From contig CAIKMD010000006.1 in assembly GCA_903828515.1 (NCBI GenBank), positions 744,001 to 808,000 of the forward strand: 64,000 bases of DNA, written 5' to 3'. This document shows positions 16,969 through 25,859 of the stretch, piece after piece; the stretch's first letter is position 1; each line of letters begins with the position of its first letter. The notes under the pieces are model-generated. The model made no database searches and was not told the DNA's origin. It saw only the letters and a list, made by a program, of their open reading frames with translations. This stretch comes from an uncultured Rhodospirillales bacterium. Its GTDB lineage: Bacteria > Pseudomonadota > Alphaproteobacteria > ATCC43930 > CGMCC-115725. A program made the translations under genes and the position numbers.

Positions 16969-17427
16969 ATGATTAAGTCTGGTTTCGTTGCCGTTTTGCT
17001 GTTGGGTTCCGTTGCCGTCGCGAATGCCGCGACTCAGTGCTACCAATCCGCCGAGATCGAAGCCGATCAAGCGGTGCGCTTTCAAGCCAAGCTCATGGTG
17101 TTGAGCGATTCGTGCAACAGCACGTCCTATAACCAGTTCACCGCTCACAACAGCGACGTCCTGTCGAGCTATCAGAAAGAACTGATCGGCTATTACCGGC
17201 GCTCCGATTCGAAGCGGGCCGAAACCGTGTTCGACCAATTCATCACGCGGCTCGCCAATCAGATGGCGCTCAGCGTCGGTCAGCAGCCGCTGGCTTCGGT
17301 GTGTGGGGATTCAGCCGCGTTCCTCGCCATGGGCGGGACCGTCAGCAAGGTCGATTTCCGCAAATACGTGGCCGAGCAAGCCGTCGCCCAGCGCCAGACT
17401 TATCCGAGCTGCAAAGCAGGCGGTTAA
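16969..17427 (+). CDS. Secreted hypothetical protein
   Basis: The 152-residue product has a signal peptide (MIKSGFVAVLLLGSVAVANA) and a helical mature region with four cysteines, including TQCYQSAEIEADQA and DSCNSTSYN. The helix-rich composition and cysteine spacing suggest a disulfide-stabilised periplasmic bundle. Its stop codon overlaps the stop of the convergent GTPase-like gene in the sequence TTAA. I do not recognise the family. Confidence 0.7.
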   Translation: MIKSGFVAVLLLGSVAVANAATQCYQSAEIEADQAVRFQAKLMVLSDSCNSTSYNQFTAHNSDVLSSYQKELIGYYRRSDSKRAETVFDQFITRLANQMALSVGQQPLASVCGDSAAFLAMGGTVSKVDFRKYVAEQAVAQRQTYPSCKAGG

Positions 17428-18302
17428 AGCGGGACCACCCGCCAGCGTTCGGCGTTGACGGTCGCCGACATCAGGCGGCGCGCCAGATTTTCCGGACTGA
17501 GCGCGCGTAATCCAAAGGCAAAATGCGGCGTGATGCTTGCCGCGACGAGGGCGAGCTTGCCGACATCGGCCGCGGTGAGCACCGCGCCCAAAAACCGGCT
17601 GTTGTCGAGGCAGGTGACGATCATGCGCCGCGTGCCGCCGGAAGCCGCCGCGTTTGCGGCCGTGGTGGCGTCCTCGACGCTCGATTCGGCCGACAGAACC
17701 AACATACGCTGCGTGCCCGCGGTTTCCGCCGGGGCTGCCGTGCCGGAGTCGATCAGGATGGTGCGGTCCTTGGTGCCGCTGATGATGCTGGCGAGGCTCT
17801 TGGCGTCGGGGGCCGCGACCATCGGCAGGCCGAGAACCTCGAGCTGGTCTTCCAGTTGCGCGCTCGCGGCCGGCTCGCGGGTTCCCGCGCTGACGACCAG
17901 AACCTGATTGTCCTCGAAACGCGCGGCGAGCTTGGCCGCGACCGTCGAGACGCCCGAACCCGGCGCGCCATGCAGGAGCATCGGCTCGCGCAGCGCTTCT
18001 TCGAGGGGGAGGAAATGGAAATGCGCGCCGAGCGCCACGGCAAGGCGGTCGACCACGCGTTTGACGTGAACCGGGGCCGCGGCGAGCGTCAGCAGCCGGT
18101 CGACCAGTTTCTCGGACAAGCCATTGGAACGGAGCACGTCGCCCAGCAATTCGGCATCGTCGCTCGACCATTCGCGGGGACCGCGGCCATAGTCGCGCGC
18201 GCTCGGCGCGGCGACCGGCGGCGCCGCGACGGCGACCTCCGGTGTCGTCGGCTCGGCAATGTCGGTTTCGGCAGGGCTAAACGAACGATGACTCACGGCC
18301 AT
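17424..18302 (-). CDS. FlhF/SRP54-type GTPase-like protein with a degenerate P-loop
   Basis: The 292-residue protein has an N-terminal segment of about 50 residues rich in Pro and Ala, a helical stretch with GLSEKLVDRLL as in FlhF, and a Rossmann-like domain. The P-loop reads GAPGSGVST: the invariant lysine is a valine. The DTAGR-like motif is IDSGTA, the TKLDE-like motif is TCLDNS, and the C-terminal ITPHFAFGLRALSPENLARR resembles the SRP-GTPase closing motif. It is thus a likely pseudo-GTPase of the SRP family. ATG 18302 follows an AGGGGG site. No flagellar genes are near. Confidence 0.65.
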   Translation of the reverse strand: MAVSHRSFSPAETDIAEPTTPEVAVAAPPVAAPSARDYGRGPREWSSDDAELLGDVLRSNGLSEKLVDRLLTLAAAPVHVKRVVDRLAVALGAHFHFLPLEEALREPMLLHGAPGSGVSTVAAKLAARFEDNQVLVVSAGTREPAASAQLEDQLEVLGLPMVAAPDAKSLASIISGTKDRTILIDSGTAAPAETAGTQRMLVLSAESSVEDATTAANAAASGGTRRMIVTCLDNSRFLGAVLTAADVGKLALVAASITPHFAFGLRALSPENLARRLMSATVNAERWRVVPL

Positions 18303-18368
18303 GAAAGCACCCCCTGGGATCGAAGGCGCCAAGTGTGGCCAGAAAGAATTAACAATTAATGTGAACCG

Positions 18369-18412
18369 AAATCGGCGCCAAAAACGGCGCAAATCGGCGC
18401 TGAAATCGGAGG
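18369..18412. repeat. Four phased direct repeats upstream of the TerC-like gene
   Basis: Copies close to AAATCGGCGC start at 18369, 18381, 18391 and 18403, so spacing is 10-12 bases, about one helical turn. They lie in the 147-base region between two divergent genes, just before the probable ribosome-binding site (GGAGG) of the plus-strand gene region. They might be operator half-sites. Confidence 0.4.
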
Positions 18413-18449
18413 AGGAAATTGGCGTCCGTGGCCCCTACACTCGCAAACG

Positions 18450-19073
18450 ATGTTTGATCTCGGATTCGATCTCGACGCGCTCAGTGCGTTTTTGTCGGTC
18501 GTTGTCATCGACGTGGTGCTGGCCGGCGACAACGCCATCGTCGTCGGCATGGCGGCGGCGGGGCTCGGCGACCGCCAGCGCCGCCGCGCGATCGTCTGGG
18601 GCATCCTGATCGCGACAGTGCTGCGGATCGCGCTGGCGCTGGTCGCGGTCCAACTCCTTGCCGTGATCGGCCTGACCCTGGCGGGCGGCTGCCTGTTGCT
18701 CTGGGTGGCCTGGAAATTCTACCGCGACCTGCGCGCCGGACACGACGAGGCGGCGACCGGGGCCGACGCGCCGCCGGTCAAGTTCTCGCGCGCGCTGACC
18801 CGCATCGTCATCGCCGATCTCTCGATGTCGCTCGACAACGTGCTGGCGGTGGCGGGAACGGCGCGCGGCCATGTCTGGGTGCTGGTCGGCGGCTTGGCAC
18901 TATCGGTGGCGCTGATGGGTGCCGCGTCGGAACTGACCGCGCGGCTGGTCGGGCGCTATCGCTTCGTCGCGTGGATCGGCCTCGGGATCGTGACCCTGGT
19001 CGCGTTGCGGATGATCTACGACGGCTCGGCCGAGGTCGCCGGCGCTTTTTCCTCGGGCGTCTCGAAGAACTGA
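18450..19073 (+). CDS. TerC family (YjbE-type) integral membrane protein
   Basis: The 207-residue protein has about seven membrane spans and the two acidic membrane motifs of the family: DVVLAGDNAIVVGMAA near residue 20-35 and ADLSMSLDNVLAVAG near 120-135. The paired aspartates and asparagines probably line a cation path; related proteins export manganese or affect metal resistance. Its last 58 bases overlap the end of the ABC exporter gene on the opposite strand. Confidence 0.85.
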   Translation: MFDLGFDLDALSAFLSVVVIDVVLAGDNAIVVGMAAAGLGDRQRRRAIVWGILIATVLRIALALVAVQLLAVIGLTLAGGCLLLWVAWKFYRDLRAGHDEAATGADAPPVKFSRALTRIVIADLSMSLDNVLAVAGTARGHVWVLVGGLALSVALMGAASELTARLVGRYRFVAWIGLGIVTLVALRMIYDGSAEVAGAFSSGVSKN

Positions 19074-20812
19074 CTGTTGTAGAGGTCGCTGAAGACGCCC
19101 TTGGCGCGCATCAACTCGGCGAAGCTGCCGCTTTCGGCGATGCTGCCGTTTTTCAGCACGAGGATCAGATCGGCCGAGCGAACCGTCGACAGACGATGGG
19201 CGATGATGAAGGTCGTTCGCCCTTTGGTCAGGCGGTTGATCCCTTCCATCACCATGCCCTCGGTTTCGACGTCGAGCGCCGAGGTCGGTTCGTCGAGGAT
19301 CAGGATCGGCGCGTTGCGCAGGATGGCGCGGGCGATGGTAAGACGCTGCTTCTCGCCCTCGGACAGGGTCGCGGTATCGCCGAGAACGGTGTCGTAACCC
19401 TGCGGTAGACCACGGATCAACCCGTCGATGCGGGCCATCTTTGCCGCGTCCTCGATTTCCGCGTCGGTCGCCTCGGGGCGGCCATAAGCAAGATTGTCGC
19501 GAACCGACATCGGAAAGACGAGCGGCGGTTGCAGCACCATCGCGATCTGACGGCGCAGGGAATTCAGCCGGTATTCGCGCACGTCGATCCCGTCGATCTT
19601 CACGGTGCCGGTGCTGGCATCGAAGAAGCGGGGCAGTAAACCCATCATCGTCGATTTGCCGGCGCCGGTCGCGCCGACCAGCGCTACTTTCATGCCGGGC
19701 TTCACGGTCAGGGTGATCTCGTTGAGCACCGGCATTTCGTTGCGATAGCGGAACGCCACGTTCTGCCATTCGATCTCGCCCATGGCGCCTTCGGGCGGGA
19801 ATTGCTGGGTTCCGTCCTTCAGGTCGGGATCGGTGTCGAGGACTTCGAAGCAACGCTTGGCGCCGATCCGCGCGCCGGCGATCAGGCCCCAGCTCTGGGT
19901 GATCTGGTTGATCGGGTTATAAAGCTGCGCCAGATAGGTGATGAAAACGATGAGCTGACCGATGGTCAGCGCGCCGCTTTGGACCGAGCGGGCGCCGACA
20001 TAGACGACCAGCGCGGTGCCCGTCGCGATCAGCGTCGTCACCATCCCCGAATAGAGCGTCTGCCAGGAATAAAGCCGCAGCGTCGCGCGCAGGCTGGCCC
20101 GCGAGGCGCCCATGAAGCGCGTGTATTCCTCTTCTTCCTTGGTGAAGGCCTGGACCACCTTGATCGAGCTCATCGCCCATTGGACGAGGGTGTAGACGTA
20201 GCTTTCGCGATCGCGCACTTCGGTGGCGATCTCGGTGATCTTCTTGTTGAAGAGAGCGATCAGCGCGAACAGGAACGGCACGACCGTCAGCGATACCAGC
20301 GTCAACATCGGATCGAGCGGGATCAGCACGACCAACATGCCGGCGAGCAGAATGATGGCGGACAGGATCGGAAGAATTCCGTTCATGATGACGGTCTGCA
20401 CCGCGTAGCTGTCCGCGGTGATCCGATACATCAGGTCGCCGACCTTCTGCCGGCTGTGGAAGGCAAGCGACAGGCGCTGGAGATGCGCGTAGAGCGCGCC
20501 GCGCAGATCGTTGACCATGCTCTGGCCGACGCCGATGGTCGTGACGTTGTGCATCAATGCCAGAAGCGCCGACGCGACGGTGACGACGACGAGCGCGACG
20601 CAGGCGGTGATCAGCAGCGCCTCACCGCTCATCTCGGAGAGGACCGGGAGGGTCGCGTTCTTGCCGCCCAGCACGTCGTCGATCACGAGCTGCAACGGCC
20701 AGGGCTTCAAGAGTTCGAACCCCGAGATCAGGAAGATCTGTGCGAGCGCCCAGGTGATGCGCCATTTATAGGGACGCAGATAGGGCAGCAGCTTCGCGAA
20801 GAGCGTGTTCAC
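19016..20812 (-). CDS. ABC exporter, fused membrane and ATPase domains
   Basis: The 598-residue protein has a six-helix type I exporter membrane domain (to about 330) and an ATPase domain with Walker A GATGAGKST, Q-loop, signature LSEGEKQR (in place of LSGGQ), Walker B ILILDEPTSALD and H-loop IIAHRLST. It is the third gene of a unit with galE and the hydrolase-glycosyltransferase fusion, starting eight bases after the fusion's stop codon. Export of a glycan or glycolipid made by its neighbours is the simplest reading, since lipid-linked sugar exporters have this architecture. Confidence 0.9.
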   Translation of the reverse strand: MNTLFAKLLPYLRPYKWRITWALAQIFLISGFELLKPWPLQLVIDDVLGGKNATLPVLSEMSGEALLITACVALVVVTVASALLALMHNVTTIGVGQSMVNDLRGALYAHLQRLSLAFHSRQKVGDLMYRITADSYAVQTVIMNGILPILSAIILLAGMLVVLIPLDPMLTLVSLTVVPFLFALIALFNKKITEIATEVRDRESYVYTLVQWAMSSIKVVQAFTKEEEEYTRFMGASRASLRATLRLYSWQTLYSGMVTTLIATGTALVVYVGARSVQSGALTIGQLIVFITYLAQLYNPINQITQSWGLIAGARIGAKRCFEVLDTDPDLKDGTQQFPPEGAMGEIEWQNVAFRYRNEMPVLNEITLTVKPGMKVALVGATGAGKSTMMGLLPRFFDASTGTVKIDGIDVREYRLNSLRRQIAMVLQPPLVFPMSVRDNLAYGRPEATDAEIEDAAKMARIDGLIRGLPQGYDTVLGDTATLSEGEKQRLTIARAILRNAPILILDEPTSALDVETEGMVMEGINRLTKGRTTFIIAHRLSTVRSADLILVLKNGSIAESGSFAELMRAKGVFSDLYNSQFFETPEEKAPATSAEPS

Positions 20813-20819
20813 CGGCGCC

Positions 20820-23375
20820 TCATTCCGCTTTGACGGGGGTGAAGTTCTGGCGCTTGGCGACGGTCTCGATGATCCGCTGCATCAGCCGGCCGAACTCGAT
20901 CGTGCGATAGGCGATGACTCCGCCTTGTGCGAGGCCCAGCAATCCGGCCACGGTGGCCCAGCCTGGCGCGTCGAGGATCAGCGCGGCGGCGGTCAGCACC
21001 GCGAAGAAGCGCAACGCAAAGGCGGAAAATCGCGACAGCTTCATGGCGCAGCGCACGCGCAGCAGTCGCTTCTCGCCGCCGTGGTTTTCGGCGCAGACCA
21101 GAACATAGGCGCGGCTCCACAAGCCGCGAGCGATCTTCAGATCCCAGTCGTTCCAGCCCTGGTCCATCTGGATGAAATATTTCTGCGGCGCGAGGAAGCG
21201 CATCAGCTCGCCGAGCATCGCTTCTTTCTCGTCGCTCTTCTCGCTCCAATACGAGAGATAGAACGCGCGCGCGCGCCAATCGACGCGGGCTTCCTGCGTG
21301 GTTTGGTCGAGCCGGCCGGCCGAGGCGGTGACGTCCGCGCTTTTCATTTCGCGCCAGCGCCACTTGAGCCGTTCCCAGCCGCGCAGGATCGGGCCGAGAT
21401 AGATCAGGGTCGCGACCAGCGCGCGGGCCTTGATGCCGCGGAAACGCTTGTCGATCGGTGCGCGCAACGCACCGTTGATGCAGAGAACCCAGGTGATCGC
21501 GATCGGCACCAGGAACAGCAGCATCCAGCCGCCGGCCACGAGGCCGATCAGCGCCAGCAGGATCGCCACCACGTTCCATTCGAAGGTCAGCGGCAGGAAC
21601 GCGGCGAGCGAAGAGGGCGGTTCGTAAAGCGTCTGGAACAGGCCGCGCCCGAATACGCCGGAATAGATCACCGGCCGGCGCGAGAACAATAGGCCGGCGC
21701 TGAGATCGCCATAGATGCGCCCCAGCCATTTGGCCTGGCCGAACAGGTTGAAGCGGATCGGGTGCTTCGAATAGACCAGCGCCTCGGCCTTGCCGTAACC
21801 GCGCTGCTGGCCGAGATAGGCTTTCACCGTATTGCGCCGGAAATGCCAGACCACGGCGGCGGGGCTGAAGCCGATCGAATAGCCCGCGTCCTGGAAGCGC
21901 CAGCAGATGTCGATGTCGTCGCCCGCCGCGCGATAGACCGGGTCGAATCCGCCGAGTTGCAAGAGCACGTCGCGCCGGAACGCCATGTTGCAGCCGGCGA
22001 TGTGCTCGGCGACGTCGTCCGACAACAGAACGTGGGTCGGACCGCCGGGCGATACTGCCACGGCCGCCGGTACCAGATTGTCCTCGGGCGGCGGAAAATT
22101 CGGGCCGCCGCAGGCGACCAAGTCGCTCACCACCATCTTCGAGACGAGATAGGCGAGCCAGTCGGGATCGGCGACGCAATCGCTGTCGGTATAGGCGACG
22201 ATCTCGCCGGTCGAATTCTGCGCGCCGACATTGCGCGCGACCGAGAGGCCCTTGTTGGGCTGCGAGATGATGCGGCAATAGCCGAAGCGCTCGGCGATGG
22301 CGAGGCTGCCGTCGGTCGAGCCGTCGTTGACGACGATCACTTCGTAGTCGGGATAGTTGAGCTTCGACAGGGATTCGAGGCAATCCTCCATCGTGCGTTC
22401 GGCATTGTAGGTGCACACCACGACCGAAACGCGCGGCGTGCGCGGCAAGGTCGGTGGAATCGGTCCCTCGAAGCACGCGCGCACCGATTCCGCCGCCGGC
22501 TTCAATTCGCGGTTTTTGTCGACGAGGCCGAAGGTCCAGTCCTCGATCAGATGCCCGCCGGTAAACCACTCGTCGGTCCACGCGAAGACACACGCGCCGG
22601 CAACGCCCATCTCGTAGGCGACGCGGAGCTGCCAAGAGAGGATGCGGGCCTGTTCCTCGGTCCCTTCGCGCATCGAATCGATGCCGAATTCGGTCAAGAC
22701 CAAGGGACGATCCACCGCCAGATTGTGGAGCCGCGAGATGTAGCGCCGGAACGCGCCTTCCTCGTGGAGATAGACGTTGAAGCAGAGGAAATCGGTGAAA
22801 TCGATCGTGAGATATTCGGTCGAGGGGAAATTGGCGTAGGAGACCAGCCGGTCGGGATCGACCTCTTTGACCAATCCGACGAGACTCTTCAGGAAAGCGC
22901 GGACCTTGTCGGGGCCGTGCCAACGCACCATGTCCGGCGGAATCTCGTTGCCGATGAGATAGGCGAACACGGCGGGATGCCGGTTCATGCCGCGCACCGT
23001 CTCGACGATGGTCCGCTCGATCTCTTTTTCGATCGCCGGGCTGTCGAGGAAGGTGACGTGCTGCGACCACGGGATGCCGACCAGCATATAGAGCCCATGG
23101 TCCTGGGCGAGGTCGAGCAGCCAGAGCGGCGGCACCGTGAAGACGCGCACCGTGTTCACGCCCATCGACGCCATCAGCGCGAAATCGCGCTTGGCCATGT
23201 CCGGCTCGGGGAATTGGGTGCCGTGCGACGCCGGCGGGAACGGCCCGTAGGTCACGCCCTTGATGAAGAATTTTTGCTCGCCGACGAAAAAGAACTTGCC
23301 GCGAACCCGGACCGGTCCGCGCGTCGCGCCGGTTTGCGTGCCGGTCCCGGTTACGGGAATTGAATCAGGAGCCAT
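20820..23375 (-). CDS. Fusion: glycoside hydrolase-like TIM barrel + GT2 glycosyltransferase + C-terminal membrane segments
   Basis: The 851-residue protein has two catalytic parts. Residues 25-305 resemble GH2/GH5-type barrels: FFIKGVTYGPFPP, MGVNTVRVF, acid/base Glu144 in IGNEIP and nucleophile Glu229 in VLTEFG. Residues 315-560 are a GT2 domain: VVVCTYNAE, VVNDGSTDGS (351), DSD at 397-399, GCNMAFRRD, and GDDIDICWR with the likely catalytic aspartate near 486. Two membrane helices follow near 610-650 and another hydrophobic pair near 795-830. No signal peptide is seen, so both domains appear cytosolic. ATG 23375 overlaps the galE stop (TAATG). Confidence 0.85.
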   Translation of the reverse strand: MAPDSIPVTGTGTQTGATRGPVRVRGKFFFVGEQKFFIKGVTYGPFPPASHGTQFPEPDMAKRDFALMASMGVNTVRVFTVPPLWLLDLAQDHGLYMLVGIPWSQHVTFLDSPAIEKEIERTIVETVRGMNRHPAVFAYLIGNEIPPDMVRWHGPDKVRAFLKSLVGLVKEVDPDRLVSYANFPSTEYLTIDFTDFLCFNVYLHEEGAFRRYISRLHNLAVDRPLVLTEFGIDSMREGTEEQARILSWQLRVAYEMGVAGACVFAWTDEWFTGGHLIEDWTFGLVDKNRELKPAAESVRACFEGPIPPTLPRTPRVSVVVCTYNAERTMEDCLESLSKLNYPDYEVIVVNDGSTDGSLAIAERFGYCRIISQPNKGLSVARNVGAQNSTGEIVAYTDSDCVADPDWLAYLVSKMVVSDLVACGGPNFPPPEDNLVPAAVAVSPGGPTHVLLSDDVAEHIAGCNMAFRRDVLLQLGGFDPVYRAAGDDIDICWRFQDAGYSIGFSPAAVVWHFRRNTVKAYLGQQRGYGKAEALVYSKHPIRFNLFGQAKWLGRIYGDLSAGLLFSRRPVIYSGVFGRGLFQTLYEPPSSLAAFLPLTFEWNVVAILLALIGLVAGGWMLLFLVPIAITWVLCINGALRAPIDKRFRGIKARALVATLIYLGPILRGWERLKWRWREMKSADVTASAGRLDQTTQEARVDWRARAFYLSYWSEKSDEKEAMLGELMRFLAPQKYFIQMDQGWNDWDLKIARGLWSRAYVLVCAENHGGEKRLLRVRCAMKLSRFSAFALRFFAVLTAAALILDAPGWATVAGLLGLAQGGVIAYRTIEFGRLMQRIIETVAKRQNFTPVKAE

Positions 23376-24382
23376 TAATGTGCCGCTTTCCTGGCGGGGT
23401 TTTCGACGAAACGCTTTTGATGCCACGCCCAGGCCGTGCCGATGATGCGGTCGAGCGAGTCGAGCGACGGCGCCCAGCCGAGCGTCGCGCGCGCCTTGGT
23501 CGCGTCAGCTACCAGCACTGGTGGGTCGCCTGGCCGCCTTGTGGTGTCGCGGCTCGGGATCGGCTTGCCGGTGATGCGCCGCGCGGCCGCGATGGTGTCG
23601 CGCACCGAATGCCCGGTCCCGGTCCCGAGATTGAGGGCAAGGCTTTCGCCGCCCTTCTCGAGATAACGCAAGGCCAGGACATGCGCCTCGGCGAGATCCT
23701 GAACGTGGATGTAGTCGCGAATGGCGGTGCCGTCGGGCGTCGGATAGTCGGTGCCGAACACGTCGATCTGGGCGCGCTTGCCGGCGGCGGCGTCGAGAAT
23801 AAGCGGAATGAGATGAGTCTCCGGTGAATGATCTTCGCCGATCTCGCCATCGGGATCGGCGCCAGCGGCGTTGAAATAGCGCAAGGCGACGTGCCGCAGA
23901 CCATGGGCGACGTCGTGCCAATGGAGGGCTCGCTCGATCATCAGCTTGGTTTCGCCATAGGGATTGACCGGGTGTTGCGGCGTGTCCTCGCGGATCGGCA
24001 TTGTCTCGGGCAGGCCGTATGTCGCGCAGGTCGAGGAGAAGACCATCTTCTTAACGCCGGTATCGAGCAAAGTTTCCATCAGCCCGAAGCTGTTCACGAC
24101 ATTGTTGTGGAAATACTTCTCCGGCTTCTCGATCGACTCGCCGACATAAGCATAGGCGGCGAAGTGGATCACCGCTTCGATGCCGTGTTGGCGGATGGTT
24201 TCGGCGAGCAGCGGCCGGTCGGCCAGATCGCCCTCGATCAGCGGTCCCCAACGCACCGCTTCCCGATGCCCGTAAACCAGATTGTCGTAAGCCACCGGCT
24301 CATAGCCCGCCTTGGCCAAAGCCTTGCAGGCATGGGCGCCGATATACCCGGCCCCCCCGGTTACCAGTACGGTTTTGCTCAT
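23375..24382 (-). CDS. galE: UDP-glucose 4-epimerase
   Basis: The 335-residue short-chain epimerase has the NAD motif TGGAGYIGAH at the N-terminus, the serine segment SSTCATYGLPE, the YGETK active-site tyrosine/lysine, and RYFNAAGAD. This pattern is typical of GalE. It converts UDP-glucose and UDP-galactose (or the acetamido forms). Its stop overlaps the start of the hydrolase-glycosyltransferase fusion by one base, so it probably supplies the donor sugar for that enzyme. Confidence 0.92.
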   Translation of the reverse strand: MSKTVLVTGGAGYIGAHACKALAKAGYEPVAYDNLVYGHREAVRWGPLIEGDLADRPLLAETIRQHGIEAVIHFAAYAYVGESIEKPEKYFHNNVVNSFGLMETLLDTGVKKMVFSSTCATYGLPETMPIREDTPQHPVNPYGETKLMIERALHWHDVAHGLRHVALRYFNAAGADPDGEIGEDHSPETHLIPLILDAAAGKRAQIDVFGTDYPTPDGTAIRDYIHVQDLAEAHVLALRYLEKGGESLALNLGTGTGHSVRDTIAAARRITGKPIPSRDTTRRPGDPPVLVADATKARATLGWAPSLDSLDRIIGTAWAWHQKRFVENPARKAAH

Positions 24383-24488
24383 CGCACTCCTGAAGCACGC
24401 ACCATCGCGCTCCAGGCATAACGAGCCGGGCGCGCGGTTGCTTCCCCCAAAACTCTCTTAAGACGAAAGACCCCGTAGGAGCAAGCGG

Positions 24489-25859
24489 TTAAGACCGCTT
24501 TTTGCGGGTCTTCGGGGCGATGGCCTGGGGCACCTTGGCGGTATCGAGCGCCTTCTTTTGACGCTTGGCCAGCGCATCGGCGTCGAAATCGTCGATCAGC
24601 TCGTGAAACAGCCGGTGCCAGTTGATTTCGGCCTTCAGGTGGGTGAACACCGAGCCGAGGCCGAGCGCGGCGCGATCCATGAACACGAATTCGCGCGGCG
24701 GCTTCACCCCGCCCAGGCGGCGCAGCTCGACATGGACCTCGTCGGCGATGGCCCGGCCATAGACGCCGTCCTCGTGCTTTTCCTGGATTCGGCGTTTGCG
24801 GTCGTCGAGCAGCGGCGCGTAGATGAACCGTGCCCAGCGATTGAGGACCTCGATCAATTCCGGGCTGAGCTTTTTGAAGCCCCAGCTCTCATAGGCGGCG
24901 ACCGCGAGATCGGGGTCGTTGCGGTCGAGGGCGCGATAGAGATCGATCACGCCCTTGACGAAGGTTGCGTCGAAAATGCGCACGCAGCCGAAATCGAGGA
25001 GGTTGATGCCGTCATCCGCGCGCACGGTGTAATTGCCGAGATGCGGGTCGCCGTGAATGACACCGTAGTAATAGAACGGGATGTACCAGGCGCGGAACAT
25101 ATTGCGCGCGATCGCGTTGCGCGAGGCGGCCGATTGTTTGATCACGTCGAGCAAGGGCGCGCCCTCGAGCCACGTCATGGTCAGCAGCCGCCCGGTCGAG
25201 AGTTCCGGCACCGGCGTCGGGATCGCGACGCCCTCTTCGTCGGCCAGCATCAGTTGATAGAGCCTGATATGCGCGGCCTCCCGCGTGTAGTCCAGTTCCT
25301 CGCGCAGCCGTTCGGCGATCTCGGCATGAACCTCGTCGGTCGAAACCGCACGGTCATACCGCTCATACATCGAGAGGAAGAATTTGAGCTGGTTCAGGTC
25401 GGCTTCGACCGCCGAGCCCATGTCGGGATATTGCAGCTTGCAGGCAAGCTCTCGTCCGTCCTTGGCGATGGCGTGATGAACTTGGCCGAGCGAGGCCGCG
25501 CGCGCCGCCTCGTGATCGAAGCGCTTGAAGCGGCTTTCCCAATGTTCGCCCAGCTCGCTTGCCATCCGCCGTTTGACGAAGGGCCAGCCCATGGCCGGCG
25601 CGTTCGATTGCAGCGCCGCCAGTTCGTTGGCGTATTCCTGCGGCAGGGCATTCGGGATGGTGGCGAGGAGTTGCGCCACCTTCATCAGCGGCCCCTTGAT
25701 GCCGCCGAGCGCCTTGGTCAGGTCGGCGGCGTGACGCGAGCGGTCGATCTCGATGCCGAGATAGCGTTCGCCCGCCACCCGCGCGGCGAGCCCGCCCATC
25801 GTGGTCGAGACTCGCGCATAGCGCTTGATGCGCCCCGGCAGGCTGTCGTCGTCGGCCAT
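24489..25859 (-). CDS. ABC1/UbiB-family atypical kinase
   Basis: The 456-residue protein has the ABC1 signature: GPLMKVAQLLATIP (KxGQ-like helix, with A in place of G), the alanine-rich AARAASLGQVH loop, ACKLQYP with the nucleotide lysine, a QEELDY-like segment (REELDYTREA), HGDPHLGNYTV as catalytic loop and LLDFGCVR. UbiB members support ubiquinone synthesis through lipid handling. No C-terminal membrane helices are visible, unlike true UbiB. The start shares one base with the stop of the M3 peptidase gene (TGATG). A stem-loop spans its stop codon. Confidence 0.85.
   Translation of the reverse strand: MADDDSLPGRIKRYARVSTTMGGLAARVAGERYLGIEIDRSRHAADLTKALGGIKGPLMKVAQLLATIPNALPQEYANELAALQSNAPAMGWPFVKRRMASELGEHWESRFKRFDHEAARAASLGQVHHAIAKDGRELACKLQYPDMGSAVEADLNQLKFFLSMYERYDRAVSTDEVHAEIAERLREELDYTREAAHIRLYQLMLADEEGVAIPTPVPELSTGRLLTMTWLEGAPLLDVIKQSAASRNAIARNMFRAWYIPFYYYGVIHGDPHLGNYTVRADDGINLLDFGCVRIFDATFVKGVIDLYRALDRNDPDLAVAAYESWGFKKLSPELIEVLNRWARFIYAPLLDDRKRRIQEKHEDGVYGRAIADEVHVELRRLGGVKPPREFVFMDRAALGLGSVFTHLKAEINWHRLFHELIDDFDADALAKRQKKALDTAKVPQAIAPKTRKKRS

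Noticed and set aside
20809-23070. A 753-codon frame overlapping the hydrolase-glycosyltransferase gene on the same strand
   Set aside because: It is Arg-rich and lacks motifs; the alternative frame has both complete catalytic domains.
24483-24503. Hairpin AAGCGGT/ACCGCTT followed by T residues as a terminator of galE
   Set aside because: The T-run is on the plus strand, where no gene reads into it, and the hairpin spans the stop codon of the minus-strand ABC1 gene.
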